Shown: positions 1 through 8,365 of the stretch, one piece after another | Position numbering within the stretch: the first letter of the stretch is position 1 | Layout of the letters: each line of letters begins with the position of its first letter | Assembly (NCBI GenBank): GCA_016840645.1 | Contig: JAEORY010000029.1 | Location: 1-16,500, forward strand | Direction of reading: 5' to 3' | DNA length: 16,500 nucleotides | Source of the DNA: Candidatus Borrarchaeota archaeon | GTDB taxonomy: Archaea > Asgardarchaeota > Sifarchaeia > Borrarchaeales > Borrarchaeaceae | Made by a program: the position numbers and the translations under genes | The notes under the pieces: generated by a model | What the model saw: only the letters and a program-made list of their open reading frames with translations | Database searches by the model: none | Told to the model about the DNA's origin: nothing

Positions 1-63
1 AGAGCTCCTTCTGGACATGATGAGGCGGAGGCGGACTTGCGGGAATCGTGCAATTATGGCAAG

Positions 64-567
64 TTACCAATTGCATGGTGGCGATAGTAGATGGCAAGGG
101 TATTGGAACGGGAGAAAGATCAGGAGCTCCTGAATCGGCTCTAAATTAGAAAAGTCACCGAAGCCTGTTTCAAAACACACATCTGTAACTGAAGGCAGAC
201 TGTTTAATCTTAGTATTTCGGCAGCTCTGCAAAGCCTAAAACAATTTAGGAATTTTTTGAATGGCATTCCAATCTGAGCCGTAAATATTTTTTCAAAATG
301 ATACTTACTCAAAAATATTTTGCTTGCAGCTTGTTCGAGTGACACATCTTCCTGGTAATTTAACTTAGCAAAATCTAATACATTTTGAATTCGGGAAGAA
401 AATGAAGTGTCCCTTTTAAAAAAAACAGAAATATTGCTATTGTCTTTTCTAATAAATATTTCAAATTCTCTTAAAAAATTGAGTCTTAAATACTCTTCAA
501 GCTTTTTTCTCATTCTTTCGACATGATTTTCATCGGGAAGTGGAAGAATAATAATCATATCGCCCAT
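64..567 (-). pseudogene. AraC-type HTH regulator remnant, broken at both ends
   Basis: The translated 167 residues carry a recognisable AraC/XylS DNA-binding domain from about residue 60: a first helix-turn-helix around LEQAASKIFLSKYHFEKIF and the start of the second around SVTDVCFETGFGDFSN. In intact members GFxDxSxF is followed by an R-x-F-K-x-x-x-G-x-S-P-x-x-Y tail; here the frame after GDFSN reads LEPIQELLIFLPF, and I found the tail in no frame, so the gene is cut near position 140. The N-terminal part (GDMIIILPLPDEN) resembles the degenerate GGDEF-like middle domain of YesN-type regulators. Upstream, at about 687-812 on the same strand, two out-of-frame pieces (NPNANIIFLMESEDNASQA and RYFVHGIDNVS) look like beta4-alpha4-beta5 of a receiver domain interrupted by stops; this is weaker. 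I read the whole as a decayed response-regulator or YesN-like gene. The opposite-strand open frame at 523-984 is its shadow. Confidence 0.6.
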
Positions 568-1006
568 TGCTCTGTCTGCGTCTTTATTCTATTGGCTAAC
601 GATTCCTATAGAACAAAAGCTCCTTTTAGTCCAATTCGATTATTAGTTTTCGGGATACGAAACATTGGAGAACAACTTCTTTCCCTGGATACATTGTCTA
701 TGCCATGCACAAAGTATCTTGCCTATCCCTGTAAAGCCAGAAAAGTTTCAATGGCCTGCGATGCGTTGTCTTCAGATTCCATAAGGAAAATTATGTTCGC
801 ATTAGGATTAACGGTTGTATCCTCAATGTCCTCATGTAACGCAAGGATTTATCAGAGCATGGACACTCAGGAAATCAGGAGATTCTTCCTTCCTCTTCAT
901 AAATGGAGAAAGACTGATGCAAGATTATTAAAGCTTATCTTATCAAATTTCAACAACACTTGTTGCTGGATCTCTATCCGGTAAACCTGATGCCGGGTTT
1001 CTTTGC

Positions 1007-3118
1007 TTATTTCTTCTTTATTAGTTGTTTTATCATTTTTTCGATTTTCTCTTGCTTAGGATTGATTTCCAGCGATTTTTCCCAGGCGCGCAAAGCCTGA
1101 TTATTATTCCCAAGCTCAAGATAACACTCTCCAATAGTGTTCAGAATCTCTGCGATATTGCCCCGATGAGAGAGGGCCTTTTGATAATAGGTAATGGCCT
1201 CCTCAAGCTTGCCCACTTCTTTTGAGGCTCTGCCCAACTGAAAGAAAAGGCTAAAATCCTCCTGACCCGCTTGTTCAAACGGCGTGAGGATTTCCCGCAC
1301 CCTCTGAAATTCTTTGAGGGGAGCGAGAATTCTTGTATAACCCATAGCATATTCCAACGAATCTGGGTCCTTTGTATAGGCTTGGGCTAAGGCGTCGTGA
1401 GCCTTTTGCACATCTCCCTTGTTCAAATATTGATTTCCCAAGACATAAGCGTAATAAGGATCGACGGCATGCGGATTAGTCTGAGCAACGATCCAGGAGC
1501 TGGGAAGAGCAGCGGTTGTGACCGAGAAATTCTCTCGTGCAGAATAAAGCTTCTGTCCCATATGGCTAAGTAGGGAAACCTCGATCGTATAGGTTCCGGC
1601 CGGAAATTTTTGAAGTGGAATTTCCTCGAGAAAATCGCGGTTGTTGCCGAATTGCTGAATATCCTTACGTTCTCTCTGAAATACCTTCTCACCTGAATAG
1701 AAAGTAAATTCCAGCCGTCCCCTTGCTTGCATAGCTTGGGTTAGACCATAGATCTGGAAGAATATGAATAACGTATCTTTTTGAAGGAGAGTATTGTTGA
1801 CCAAGGGATAGATCTGAAGATCTCCTACCTGATAAGCTCGTGTGGATTGGCTGTAGGGCGAATCTCGGTTGACTTTTCTGGCTAAAACCATCGGGCTCAT
1901 CTGCAGATTCTCCCCGTCGGGCACTGAGAGTTTTTTCTCAAAAGAGGTGAATTCTTTGGTCACCATGTTTTCCAGCAATAGATTGAGAGTATAATCTCCC
2001 GGAATCACGGGGAAGGAATCGCAGAGCTGGAATGAACTCTTTTCCAGGACCTTCAACTCATTCTCTTTTAGCTCCAAAGGAACACTCCTTTCTCCCTGAT
2101 AGATAGTTTTCCCCTCCCTGTCAGTCAGGTGGAGGGAGGCTTTAAGATTCGTAAAGTATTTATCTGCATAGGAATCGATCGAGAGGACCTCGGGCACAAT
2201 GATGTAATTCACAAAGAAAAGACCAGAGGGATCCTGAATAACGCTCGCCTTGGCTTGATTCCCAATGTAATATACGGAATAACTGACCTCCACCACAGCC
2301 TTATGCTCCAAAAACTCATAGGCGTAGTCATCATCGACCTTTTTATGGGGATAACTGGCGACCTCTCCCAGCAGTATGGTCGACGGAATTATATATTCCG
2401 GACCACTTCGTCCCGGAATGTTGGACAGTGAGGCCTCAGCCAAATCCAGCCCCACATTGAAACGTAATATTGCGTACGCGCGAGCATCTCTTTCATCTAT
2501 ATAATACTCTTCCATTTTTTTTAATTCTTCTGGCTTTAATAGCTTTTCTATCCCAGGGAATTCAGATCTTCTCTGTGTAAATGGAACAAGACTTTTTGGT
2601 CCATCGGCAACTGGGCTGTAGAGCTCGAACTCCCCGGTTCCATGTCGTTGAAAGAACAGGAGCCGGTAGCTCGGTGCCTGCCCCAATTTCGGATTGCCGG
2701 AATAATACCAAATCTCTATGGGATTTATGTCTGATGTTATGAATCTTTCCACGTGGGAGGGCCGGCCCAGCGCTATGTAATACTTTCCTCTATCAGTTCT
2801 CCAGCCCTTGAATGGGATTCCTCGTCCAAATACTTTATTTGCATATTCAATCCTTCTGTAGTGTTCATCTTTGAACTCATTTCGAGGTGTGCCTGGCGTC
2901 GGATCTCTTTGTTGCCAGAACTCTTCGATGAAGAGGTCTCGTTCCTGGTCATTTTCGAGTTTAAAAAAAACCTCCCTTTCTATGGGGGTTATGATATATA
3001 CCACTTCTTCTTTTATCCATTTCTCGTACTTCTCTGGAAGTTCGGTATTTAGTTTTGGATTGAGAGCGGGGAGAATGATAAATGGCCAGAGTAAGCCGAT
3101 ACATAGCCCAATTTTCAT
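1007..3118 (-). CDS. GWxTD-domain secreted protein with C-terminal TPR repeats
   Basis: I start at the ATG at 3118. It has a GGAG ribosome-binding site 8 nt upstream and begins MKIGLCIGLLWPFIILPAL, a good export signal. The in-frame ATG at 3178 would place 20 polar residues before that signal and has no clear ribosome site. From the chosen start the protein is about 703 aa. The GWxTD signature is seen as GWRTDRGKYYIALGRP near residues 105-120, preceded by a segment rich in aromatic and acidic residues (FFKLENDQERDLFIEEFWQQ) typical of the family. A long beta-rich middle follows. The last 140 residues form TPR repeats (YYAYVLGNQYLNKGDVQKA, LGRASKEVGKLEEAITYYQ, LNTIGECYLELGNNNQALR). The family is known from Acidobacteriota and related phyla; its function is not established, and an envelope or periplasmic role is inferred. 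The gene lies 99 bp downstream of the barrel-protein gene on the same strand, probably co-transcribed. Confidence 0.88.
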   Translation of the reverse strand: MKIGLCIGLLWPFIILPALNPKLNTELPEKYEKWIKEEVVYIITPIEREVFFKLENDQERDLFIEEFWQQRDPTPGTPRNEFKDEHYRRIEYANKVFGRGIPFKGWRTDRGKYYIALGRPSHVERFITSDINPIEIWYYSGNPKLGQAPSYRLLFFQRHGTGEFELYSPVADGPKSLVPFTQRRSEFPGIEKLLKPEELKKMEEYYIDERDARAYAILRFNVGLDLAEASLSNIPGRSGPEYIIPSTILLGEVASYPHKKVDDDYAYEFLEHKAVVEVSYSVYYIGNQAKASVIQDPSGLFFVNYIIVPEVLSIDSYADKYFTNLKASLHLTDREGKTIYQGERSVPLELKENELKVLEKSSFQLCDSFPVIPGDYTLNLLLENMVTKEFTSFEKKLSVPDGENLQMSPMVLARKVNRDSPYSQSTRAYQVGDLQIYPLVNNTLLQKDTLFIFFQIYGLTQAMQARGRLEFTFYSGEKVFQRERKDIQQFGNNRDFLEEIPLQKFPAGTYTIEVSLLSHMGQKLYSARENFSVTTAALPSSWIVAQTNPHAVDPYYAYVLGNQYLNKGDVQKAHDALAQAYTKDPDSLEYAMGYTRILAPLKEFQRVREILTPFEQAGQEDFSLFFQLGRASKEVGKLEEAITYYQKALSHRGNIAEILNTIGECYLELGNNNQALRAWEKSLEINPKQEKIEKMIKQLIKKK

Positions 3119-3217
3119 TTTATAGACTCCACAAGTTTTTTTATTTTTCTCCAATGGCTTCCCTTTCCTTTTTGTCATATAAATGACTCTATATTAGCCT
3201 GAATGATGATCAGATCT

Positions 3218-4339
3218 TTAAAATCTATAAACAAGTCCAGCCCGAAGGCAAAACCCGCTCAAATCAAATGTGGCCTTTTTAATGGTCTTAAACCCGGATG
3301 GTGATTCTTTAAGAATTGCTAAATATGGGTATTTTTCATCCTCTAGATAGTAAAGCGTTCCCTTCTCTTTCAAAATTACATCTTTTCCAGGAGGGACCCA
3401 TCTATATTTTGTTTCCTCTCCATTAAAGTTCGAAATCTTTACATATCTCCCCTGCCCTTCGATTAGAAGGGCTGTTCTTTGATTTAGTTTGAACTCAAGT
3501 CCAATTCCTCCATGAAGCCCGAGCGCATTGGCATTCGCCTTCTGACTAATATTATACAAATCTTTCCAGTCCGGAATAAGAAAATAGGAATACTCTGTCA
3601 GATAGAGTGCAGTTCCCCCATTAAAAAAGAAAGAGAATATCCGATGAATGGGAAGAGAGAAAAATAATCCCAGTTTAAAAGGTAAAACTCTGATCTCTGG
3701 AGTACTTCCAAATTTTGCCAAAAATATGTCCTTTCCAAACACATTGAAAAAATCTGTTCTCCTTGCATAAATATAACCGGTTCCGACCCCGATTCCGACG
3801 TGAGGTTTAATATAAAAAATGATATCTCCCGAGAAGTCATATCCCATTTGAAAGGGCTTTATCCTCTTGTCAAGGGTGTAGCCTGCCGAGGAAAAAAAGT
3901 CAGCTCTGGAGTTATAAAAGCCCCGGGTTCCCTTATCTATATCTTCGTCAAAAAAAAAGTTGAGGCCTCCACTGAGCTTTATCCTCAAGCCTATGCCTCG
4001 AAAAGTTACAGGCTCTTCCTCCCAAAAATTAACTTCTTTTACAATTCTCTCTTCTATTACCTCAACATCGCCTATATGTATGTATCCGATAACAGAATAT
4101 CCTATCTCATCAGGTCCCATAACCACACGGAACCATTTACCTTCCCTTTCATACGATTCGAGGATCGTTCCCTTCAATACCTCTAATGCAACCGGACTTT
4201 CCATATTTGCTTCAAAACGGATATTTGCTTTTTCTACTGAGACCTTCAGTTTCCATTCAGGAGCTCCTTTTATAGCGTAAATTGTAAGCGGAAAAAGGCA
4301 TCCTGCTATTATCATATAAAGATAACGTTTTATTCTCAT
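3218..4339 (-). CDS. SH3-like plus outer-membrane beta-barrel protein, secreted
   Basis: The 373-aa product begins with a signal peptide (MRIKRYLYMIIAGCLFPLTIYA). Residues about 30-95 look like a bacterial SH3 (SH3b) domain: VSVEKANIRFEANMESPV, then EGKWFRVVMG and IGYIHIGDVEV, the usual NIRxxPs...v..l.kG...W..V...G..GYi pattern. The rest alternates hydrophobic and glycine/aromatic residues (PHVGIGVGTGYIYARR, LGLFFSLPIHRIFSFFFNG, LGLHGGIGLEFKLNQRTAL) and ends with a strand closing in aromatic F (LRAGLVYRF), typical of a small outer-membrane barrel targeted by its C-terminal signal. The ATG is preceded by a GAGGGGG ribosome site. The SH3b part could bind peptidoglycan or a periplasmic partner; this is inference. 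It is the first gene of a two-gene minus-strand unit with the GWxTD protein. Confidence 0.75.
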   Translation of the reverse strand: MRIKRYLYMIIAGCLFPLTIYAIKGAPEWKLKVSVEKANIRFEANMESPVALEVLKGTILESYEREGKWFRVVMGPDEIGYSVIGYIHIGDVEVIEERIVKEVNFWEEEPVTFRGIGLRIKLSGGLNFFFDEDIDKGTRGFYNSRADFFSSAGYTLDKRIKPFQMGYDFSGDIIFYIKPHVGIGVGTGYIYARRTDFFNVFGKDIFLAKFGSTPEIRVLPFKLGLFFSLPIHRIFSFFFNGGTALYLTEYSYFLIPDWKDLYNISQKANANALGLHGGIGLEFKLNQRTALLIEGQGRYVKISNFNGEETKYRWVPPGKDVILKEKGTLYYLEDEKYPYLAILKESPSGFKTIKKATFDLSGFCLRAGLVYRF

Positions 4340-4638
4340 TGGGCCCCCTCTTAAGATGGGTACTCCTTCCCCTCAGACCATCAGCAATATGCATTCCAAA
4401 TAATACCAGATAGAGGCGATTTTTCACAGTGGTATCTCCGTCCTTTTTTTGGAACAGGTGTGGCCAAATTCTAAAAGCATTATTATTACTTTTAGCCGGG
4501 AGATGTGCAAAATATCCCGTTCCAAGATTTATCGAATCCATTTAGGCATTCTAAAGCCTGAAGTTTAGTTGAGGGGCTCGTTTTGCATATCTGACTTCTC
4601 AAAATCATGAAACTAGGAAAGTAGATTAGATAAGCCTA

Positions 4639-4762
4639 CCGCACATATGAAGATTCGGCTCTCATTCTTTCCGACAAACATCGCACTTCGAAGATCTGGT
4701 TATCCTGAAGTAATGTCGAGCATGTGTAATAGCTACTAGAAAATTCTTTATCATATGTGCGG
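4639..4762. repeat. 124-bp element with perfect 12-bp terminal inverted repeats
   Basis: CCGCACATATGA at 4639-4650 is exactly complementary to TCATATGTGCGG at 4751-4762. Nested inside are CGACA (4672-4676) with TGTCG (4714-4718) and ACTTC (4685-4689) with GAAGT (4707-4711), so the strand can fold into a nested long hairpin. It lies in non-coding DNA. A small non-autonomous mobile element or a structured RNA are both possible; there is no obvious target duplication. Confidence 0.5.
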
Positions 4763-5289
4763 AACGAATAAGAGGAAATGCCCCTATGATGGAGAAAAAA
4801 CATCCCAATCATGCCGATATCTACTGTGACTAAATCATATTGTTTTCAATATTAACATTTGTGAATAGTCAAAGCTAATTTTCTGTACCTCCGTCTGGCT
4901 GTTTATATTGGATAGACCTATTCGTTATATTACTCACTTTAATTGGGCTACCGCCGTTTCGTCCGTTCACAATGTTATATTGAATGGAATTATATCTGAT
5001 TATTTATTGCTCTAAGATACATAATGAAAGTAATAAAAGGGAAACTAAAAAAGCAACTTCGATTGCCGAGAAGATTGGAATGCTAATGTGCATATTATCA
5101 ATTCCCTCGACCTGGCCCAACATAATAAATAATAAACTGATGTAAATTTAAGAATACAGCAAACAGCTAGTTTTGATGGAGAACAAACAAATTTTGGAAT
5201 AAAGAAAAGATTCCATTTTATTTCCATCCCTTCATTCTTTGCTAATATTCTGGCAGTATCTCGTGTTGTCAACGGTTCCAATCTTGATG

Positions 5290-5329
5290 TCCGATAATGC
5301 CTGATAATGCCTGACTAATCCTGACACTG
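5290..5329 (+). repeat. Array of four 10-bp repeats (CCTGATAATG type)
   Basis: Four consecutive 10-bp units: TCCGATAATG, CCTGATAATG, CCTGACTAAT, CCTGACACTG, each starting exactly 10 bp after the last. The same motif class, also on a 10-bp step, occurs at 8231, 10588 and 14411. A spacing of one helical turn suggests a protein that binds side by side on one face of DNA. Here the array lies just past the 3' end of the minus-strand radical SAM gene, with no plus-strand gene behind it, so its target is unclear. Confidence 0.55.
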
Positions 5330-5350
5330 CGGTATAAAAGGAAGAGATCA

Positions 5351-6202
5351 CTAGATATTGGAAGGGCCTTTTAAACCAGGGTTATAATGCTTATAAATTC
5401 CCTTAAATTTGATACTGGAGCGTTCACACATTATATTTAATATGTGTTTATTTTTTAGATAAAATGATTCAGAATTTGCTTGGTTCTTATAATCTTCATC
5501 AAATATATCCAATTTCCTCAAAGAGCTTTGGATATTTTTCCAATTGCCGCATTTCAGATTAATAATTTCACCCATAATAGAATTAGTGATATTTGAAACT
5601 CGTCGGAAAATAGCTTGAGTGTTACTTAAAAAAGGATGAATTGGGCCAATAAAAGTATAAGTGTCAAGACCTGATTGATTTGCCTTTCTCAAAAGCTTGA
5701 TTCGCTCTCTGGGTGTACTAACTAATGGCTCAAAGGTCCGTGAAACCTTACTATCTAAAATGCTTACACTTACACCGAACTCGCAATAGTTAAATTGAGT
5801 TAATAGATCGAAATCTCGCTCAGCTAAGGTGGATTTCGTTAAAATAGAGATGGGGATTTGGTTTTTTAGAAATATACGTAATGAGTCTCTCGTCAAATGT
5901 AGTTTTTTCTCAATAGGCTGATAGCAATCCGTGACACTGCCAATCAATACCAATCCACCCTTTTTCTTGATTCTAATCGATTCCTTTTCTAAGAGTTGAA
6001 TAGCATTGCTTTTCCAATAAACATATGATCCCCACTGGGCTTTTGAGTGACCGAAAAATCTACCCATATATCTAGAATAACAATATAAACAACCAAAACT
6101 GCAACCAATATATGGATTATAAACATAGTCGACATTTGGCAATTTGCTGACAGATATCACTGATTTTGCTTTCATTGGGGCTAGTTGAGTATCTGAAAAC
6201 AT
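5351..6202 (-). CDS. SplB-like / Rv2578c-type radical SAM protein
   Basis: The 283-aa product has the radical SAM cluster motif at residues 34-41, in NPYIGCSFGCLYCYSRYMGRF: Cys34-x3-Cys38-x2-Cys41, which binds a [4Fe-4S] cluster and S-adenosylmethionine. The NPYxGCxxGCxYCYaR context is characteristic of the SplB/Rv2578c/PA0069 group of radical SAM proteins, rather than the SPASM peptide maturases. GGLVLIGSVTDCYQPIEKK and PISILTKSTLAERDFDLL match the next core-barrel strands. Later Cys residues are scattered and form no clear auxiliary-cluster set. The start has only a weak AAGG directly before the ATG; M10 is an alternative. The gene lies 74 bp downstream of another radical SAM gene on the same strand. 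Substrate unknown; SplB itself repairs spore photoproduct, but most of this wider group is uncharacterised, so no reaction is assigned. Confidence 0.8.
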   Translation of the reverse strand: MFSDTQLAPMKAKSVISVSKLPNVDYVYNPYIGCSFGCLYCYSRYMGRFFGHSKAQWGSYVYWKSNAIQLLEKESIRIKKKGGLVLIGSVTDCYQPIEKKLHLTRDSLRIFLKNQIPISILTKSTLAERDFDLLTQFNYCEFGVSVSILDSKVSRTFEPLVSTPRERIKLLRKANQSGLDTYTFIGPIHPFLSNTQAIFRRVSNITNSIMGEIINLKCGNWKNIQSSLRKLDIFDEDYKNQANSESFYLKNKHILNIMCERSSIKFKGIYKHYNPGLKGPSNI

Positions 6203-6276
6203 CCTTATTTCAAGTACAACAAGTTAAATATAAGTAAATAGATCAGTAATTAACAAATATGGCTGAATGAAAAACA

Positions 6277-7224
6277 TTAATGTGACAGAATTCTTTGAAG
6301 TTCACAAAAATTCCTTTTCTGTGAAATTTTTCTCCACCTATTAGCTTTATTACTGGCTAATATGTCATATATATTCTCTTTTGGAACATTACCTAAACGG
6401 AAATCTAACAAGGGCTTTCCGCTTTTATTAATAGCCCAAAAGCATGAGGTTACAATTCCGGATGGGGTAATGCCAATAGATTGATTAACTGCACGACACC
6501 TTATACTTTTGTTCATTTGAGGCAATAAATATTGGAAATGTAATTCCAATCTAGAGCTAAGAGATATTTTTTTTAAATATCCTACAGAATCACTATACTC
6601 CTCTTCTGTCGGGATCTGGTTATTTGTTCCGAAATAAGATCCCACGGGAAAGAGTCTAAGCAGACTCCATTTTTGTACACCGATATTTGATAATAAATTA
6701 AATAAAGAGGATAGAATATGTTCATTTGAGTTCTCTGGCCTTAGTACAGTATGGACATCTACATCTATTTTATTTTGAACCAATTTCTTAATCGCATTTA
6801 ATGAGACTAAACCATATTTCAAAGGTCGCGCAGGATCACTAATTGACGGTGGAAAATCCAGAGTGATATCAATGCTTCTAACGTTTCCTCTTAGTCTTTT
6901 AAGTAAAGCATCATCAATGAATTCCCCTGTTGTACTCACGCCTATATTTCCAGCTCCAAGTTTCTTTGAAGCGTATAGAATCAAATTTATATTTTGGGGA
7001 TCTATCAAAGGATCCCCCCCTGAAAAGTCTATCGAAAAATGATCAGGATCTAATTGATCCAGTATTTCAATTTTCTGCTGATAAGATAGCTCACTAGTTC
7101 TTTTTCTGGCTTTTAAATTTATCTGATGAAAATTTTTTACATGAATTGCAGCCATGCAACAAAGTTTGCAAGCAAAAGGACACAAGCGAGTCACATTCCA
7201 AACAATATTTATTTTATTCCACAC
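6277..7224 (-). CDS. Radical SAM protein, GTG start
   Basis: The 315-aa product begins (GTG) with MWNKINIVWNVTRLCPFACK and carries Cys15-x3-Cys19-x2-Cys22, the radical SAM [4Fe-4S] motif. FSIDFSGGDPLIDPQNI is the GGE-type SAM-binding strand with D in place of E. VSTTGEFIDDALLKRL and SIDITLDFPPS fit the following barrel strands. The C-terminal part (SIRCRAVNQSIGITPSGIVTSCFWA, then FCELQRILSH at the end) resembles a reduced SPASM/twitch region with too few Cys for two auxiliary clusters. The combination suggests a peptide- or small-molecule-modifying radical SAM enzyme, but I see no precursor gene within the surrounding 400 bp. No good ribosome site is seen. It sits between the MazG-like gene (173 bp upstream) and the SplB-like gene (74 bp downstream), all on the minus strand and possibly one transcript. 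Confidence 0.8.
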   Translation of the reverse strand: MWNKINIVWNVTRLCPFACKLCCMAAIHVKNFHQINLKARKRTSELSYQQKIEILDQLDPDHFSIDFSGGDPLIDPQNINLILYASKKLGAGNIGVSTTGEFIDDALLKRLRGNVRSIDITLDFPPSISDPARPLKYGLVSLNAIKKLVQNKIDVDVHTVLRPENSNEHILSSLFNLLSNIGVQKWSLLRLFPVGSYFGTNNQIPTEEEYSDSVGYLKKISLSSRLELHFQYLLPQMNKSIRCRAVNQSIGITPSGIVTSCFWAINKSGKPLLDFRLGNVPKENIYDILASNKANRWRKISQKRNFCELQRILSH

Positions 7225-7397
7225 TGTATATATAAAAAAGGTCCATTTTTAAAGAGTTTGAAATATTGCTGACCTAAGCGAAAAACTGAAACAACCTAAC
7301 ACTTATTTTCTAATCATTTTTTCTGGACTACAGATTGGGGTAGAGATTGCATTTATTCTGATCATACTCAAAGATTAGGGAGCCGATTTTTTTACAA

Positions 7398-7787
7398 TTA
7401 TTTTTTTTGGATACTCGTCGTAAATCGAGTCATTTTCTCAAAAAAAGGTTTGGCTCGCCTAGAATAGGAACGCAGTGCATCATCTTTTGTTTCTTTTGCT
7501 GGATATTTGATAGCATCTTGTCTCATTGCTTCAGATAATTGTGTTCCAAGATCAATTTCTAACAGATTGGCGAGCGCGATCAGGCTGAATAAAACATCAC
7601 CTAGCTGTTTAGGCATTTTTTTCATCTCAATGGGCTTTGTTGTTACACCTTCATGATACAAAATGTATTCGCATAGCTTCCCAACCTCGCGGGTAAGATG
7701 AGCACCTCTTTGAGCTGGTGTTATTATGTCCCATGCCCTTTCTTTTGTGAATTCCCGAACTCTTTGTTGAGCCTCTTTGAAATCCAT
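7398..7787 (-). CDS. MazG-like nucleotide pyrophosphohydrolase
   Basis: The 129-aa product matches the small all-alpha MazG/dCTPase fold. The metal-binding helices are seen as HLTREVGKLCEYILYHEG and PKQLGDVLFSLIALANLLEIDL (the E-x2-x-x-E ... D pattern of the family; the usual first EE pair is reduced to E-V). Such enzymes hydrolyse (d)NTPs to (d)NMP and pyrophosphate, often for house-cleaning of unusual nucleotides; this specific substrate cannot be read from sequence. The ATG is preceded by a strong GGGAGG ribosome site. It is the promoter-proximal gene of the minus-strand group with the two radical SAM genes, although the 173-bp gap leaves co-transcription uncertain. Confidence 0.78.
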   Translation of the reverse strand: MDFKEAQQRVREFTKERAWDIITPAQRGAHLTREVGKLCEYILYHEGVTTKPIEMKKMPKQLGDVLFSLIALANLLEIDLGTQLSEAMRQDAIKYPAKETKDDALRSYSRRAKPFFEKMTRFTTSIQKK

Positions 7788-7913
7788 TTTTCCTCCCTTA
7801 CACTTTAATTACTTTGCCTCCTCCTTCTGAGGAGGTTTTCCTGCAAAAACATAGCAATGTGCTTGCTTTCCTTTTCCTTAAACTATGATGCCGACATCTT
7901 AAAGGATCTGTTG

Positions 7914-8132
7914 TTATCTCGTACTACTCCCAATACAATACGCGCCGTTATCGTAACCTTCTCTATGTGCTTGAGCCAAAGTATCCGGATTGAAAATCTT
8001 TGCATGTCCGGTCGCAATTATTTCATTAATATGACATTGTGGCTTCTCATTGTCTAGATCGTGAACCTCTTTTGTATTAGTGTTCCCACAATATCTGTTT
8101 CCATATAGTGGCTACCCTGGTCTCCGTCCCAT
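7914..8132 (-). pseudogene. Small Cys/His (Ada-like zinc-site) protein with an amber codon at position 7
   Basis: An ATG at 8132 with a perfect GGAGG site 5 nt upstream opens M-G-R-R-P-G, then meets TAG at 8114-8112. The same frame continues without interruption for 65 residues to a TAA at 7916-7914. The continuation is protein-like: YCGNTNTKEVHDLDNEKPQC, then a middle part NPDTLAQAHREGYDN and a tail GAYCIGSSTR. The layout H-D...C ... Gly-Tyr-(D/R)-x-C-x-x-C resembles the short Ada-like zinc-binding modules (G-N-x-x-S/T-K-x-x-H ... C ... GYxPCxxC). One Cys of the C-terminal C-x-x-C appears replaced by Gly (DNGAYC). The family match is from memory and moderate. One nonsense change plus a lost ligand suggests recent inactivation; the plus-strand open frame over 7857-8057 is its shadow. 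Confidence 0.5.
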
Positions 8133-8230
8133 AAAAACCTCCATTTTATTAACACACTAATTTCAACTTTGAATTGCTTTTCCAATGTGTCAACTGGACT
8201 TAGAATAATGCCTTATTTCTCCCTTCTATG

Positions 8231-8250
8231 TCTGATTACACCTGATTTGG
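8231..8250 (+). repeat. Two 10-bp repeats (YCTGATTA type) beside an AT-rich hairpin
   Basis: TCTGATTACA and CCTGATTTGG lie head to tail on a 10-bp step, the same motif class as at 5290, 10588 and 14411. Just after, GAATAAT (8258-8264) and ATTATTC (8271-8277) form a perfect 7-bp inverted repeat. If the IS-type block 8288-10498 is removed, this site lies about 130 bp upstream of the array at 10588, so both may belong to one original upstream region of the regulator gene at 10723. Confidence 0.45.
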
Positions 8251-8287
8251 AGATGATGAATAATCTCTTAATTATTCGGGGGCACTT

Positions 8288-8312
8288 TGAACTACTCCCC
8301 AAAAACTGGACA
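8288..8312 (+). repeat. IS3-type left inverted repeat
   Basis: It starts TGAACTACTCCCC and ends CTGGACA. It matches the reverse complement of 10471-10495 at 19 of 25 positions, with the CTCCCCA and CTGGACA blocks identical. The preceding CTT (8285-8287) is repeated at 10496-10498. Confidence 0.75.
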
Positions 8313-8365
8313 ACTCAATAAGGTGATAAAATGACCTGCCATAATCTCGGAGGAGGTATGGTAAT

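Larger units (their letters stand above)
4340..5350. other. Gene-poor interval between the envelope unit and the radical SAM genes
   Basis: About 1 kb without a convincing gene. The minus-strand open frames at 4257-4541 and 5045-5281 show no family motif, signal peptide or supported start and are probably chance. The interval holds a 124-bp element with perfect terminal inverted repeats (4639-4762), a short minus-strand open stretch at about 4870-4995 containing the repeated tetrapeptide SIQY but no good start, and the four-unit 10-bp repeat array at 5290-5329. Confidence 0.5.

Noticed and set aside
523..984. Plus-strand open frame of 153 codons
   Set aside because: It overlaps the decayed AraC-type gene and receiver-like pieces on the other strand, shows no family motif and no ribosome site.
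984..1006. AAACC/GGTTT inverted repeat after the GWxTD gene as a terminator
   Set aside because: Five-bp stem and no T run on the minus strand downstream of the stop.
4870..4995. Minus-strand open stretch with VNGRNGGSPIKVSN and repeated SIQY
   Set aside because: About 40 codons with no good start or ribosome site and no recognised family; too weak to call a peptide gene.
4995..5004. Single TCTGATTATT resembling the 10-bp unit
   Set aside because: One isolated copy in AT-rich DNA is expected by chance; no neighbour unit 10 bp away.
5045..5281. 78-codon minus-strand frame
   Set aside because: No ribosome site, no motif, composition like translated AT-rich non-coding DNA.
7321..7395. A further 10-bp array (CAGATTGGGG, AAGATTAGGG, GCCGATTTT)
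   Set aside because: Units are not on a constant 10-bp step and match the core poorly.
7820..7835. Hairpin CCTCCT-TCTG-AGGAGG followed by four T
   Set aside because: Short stem and only four T; it lies just upstream of the MazG-like gene on the other strand and no plus-strand gene ends there, so a terminator is not supported.
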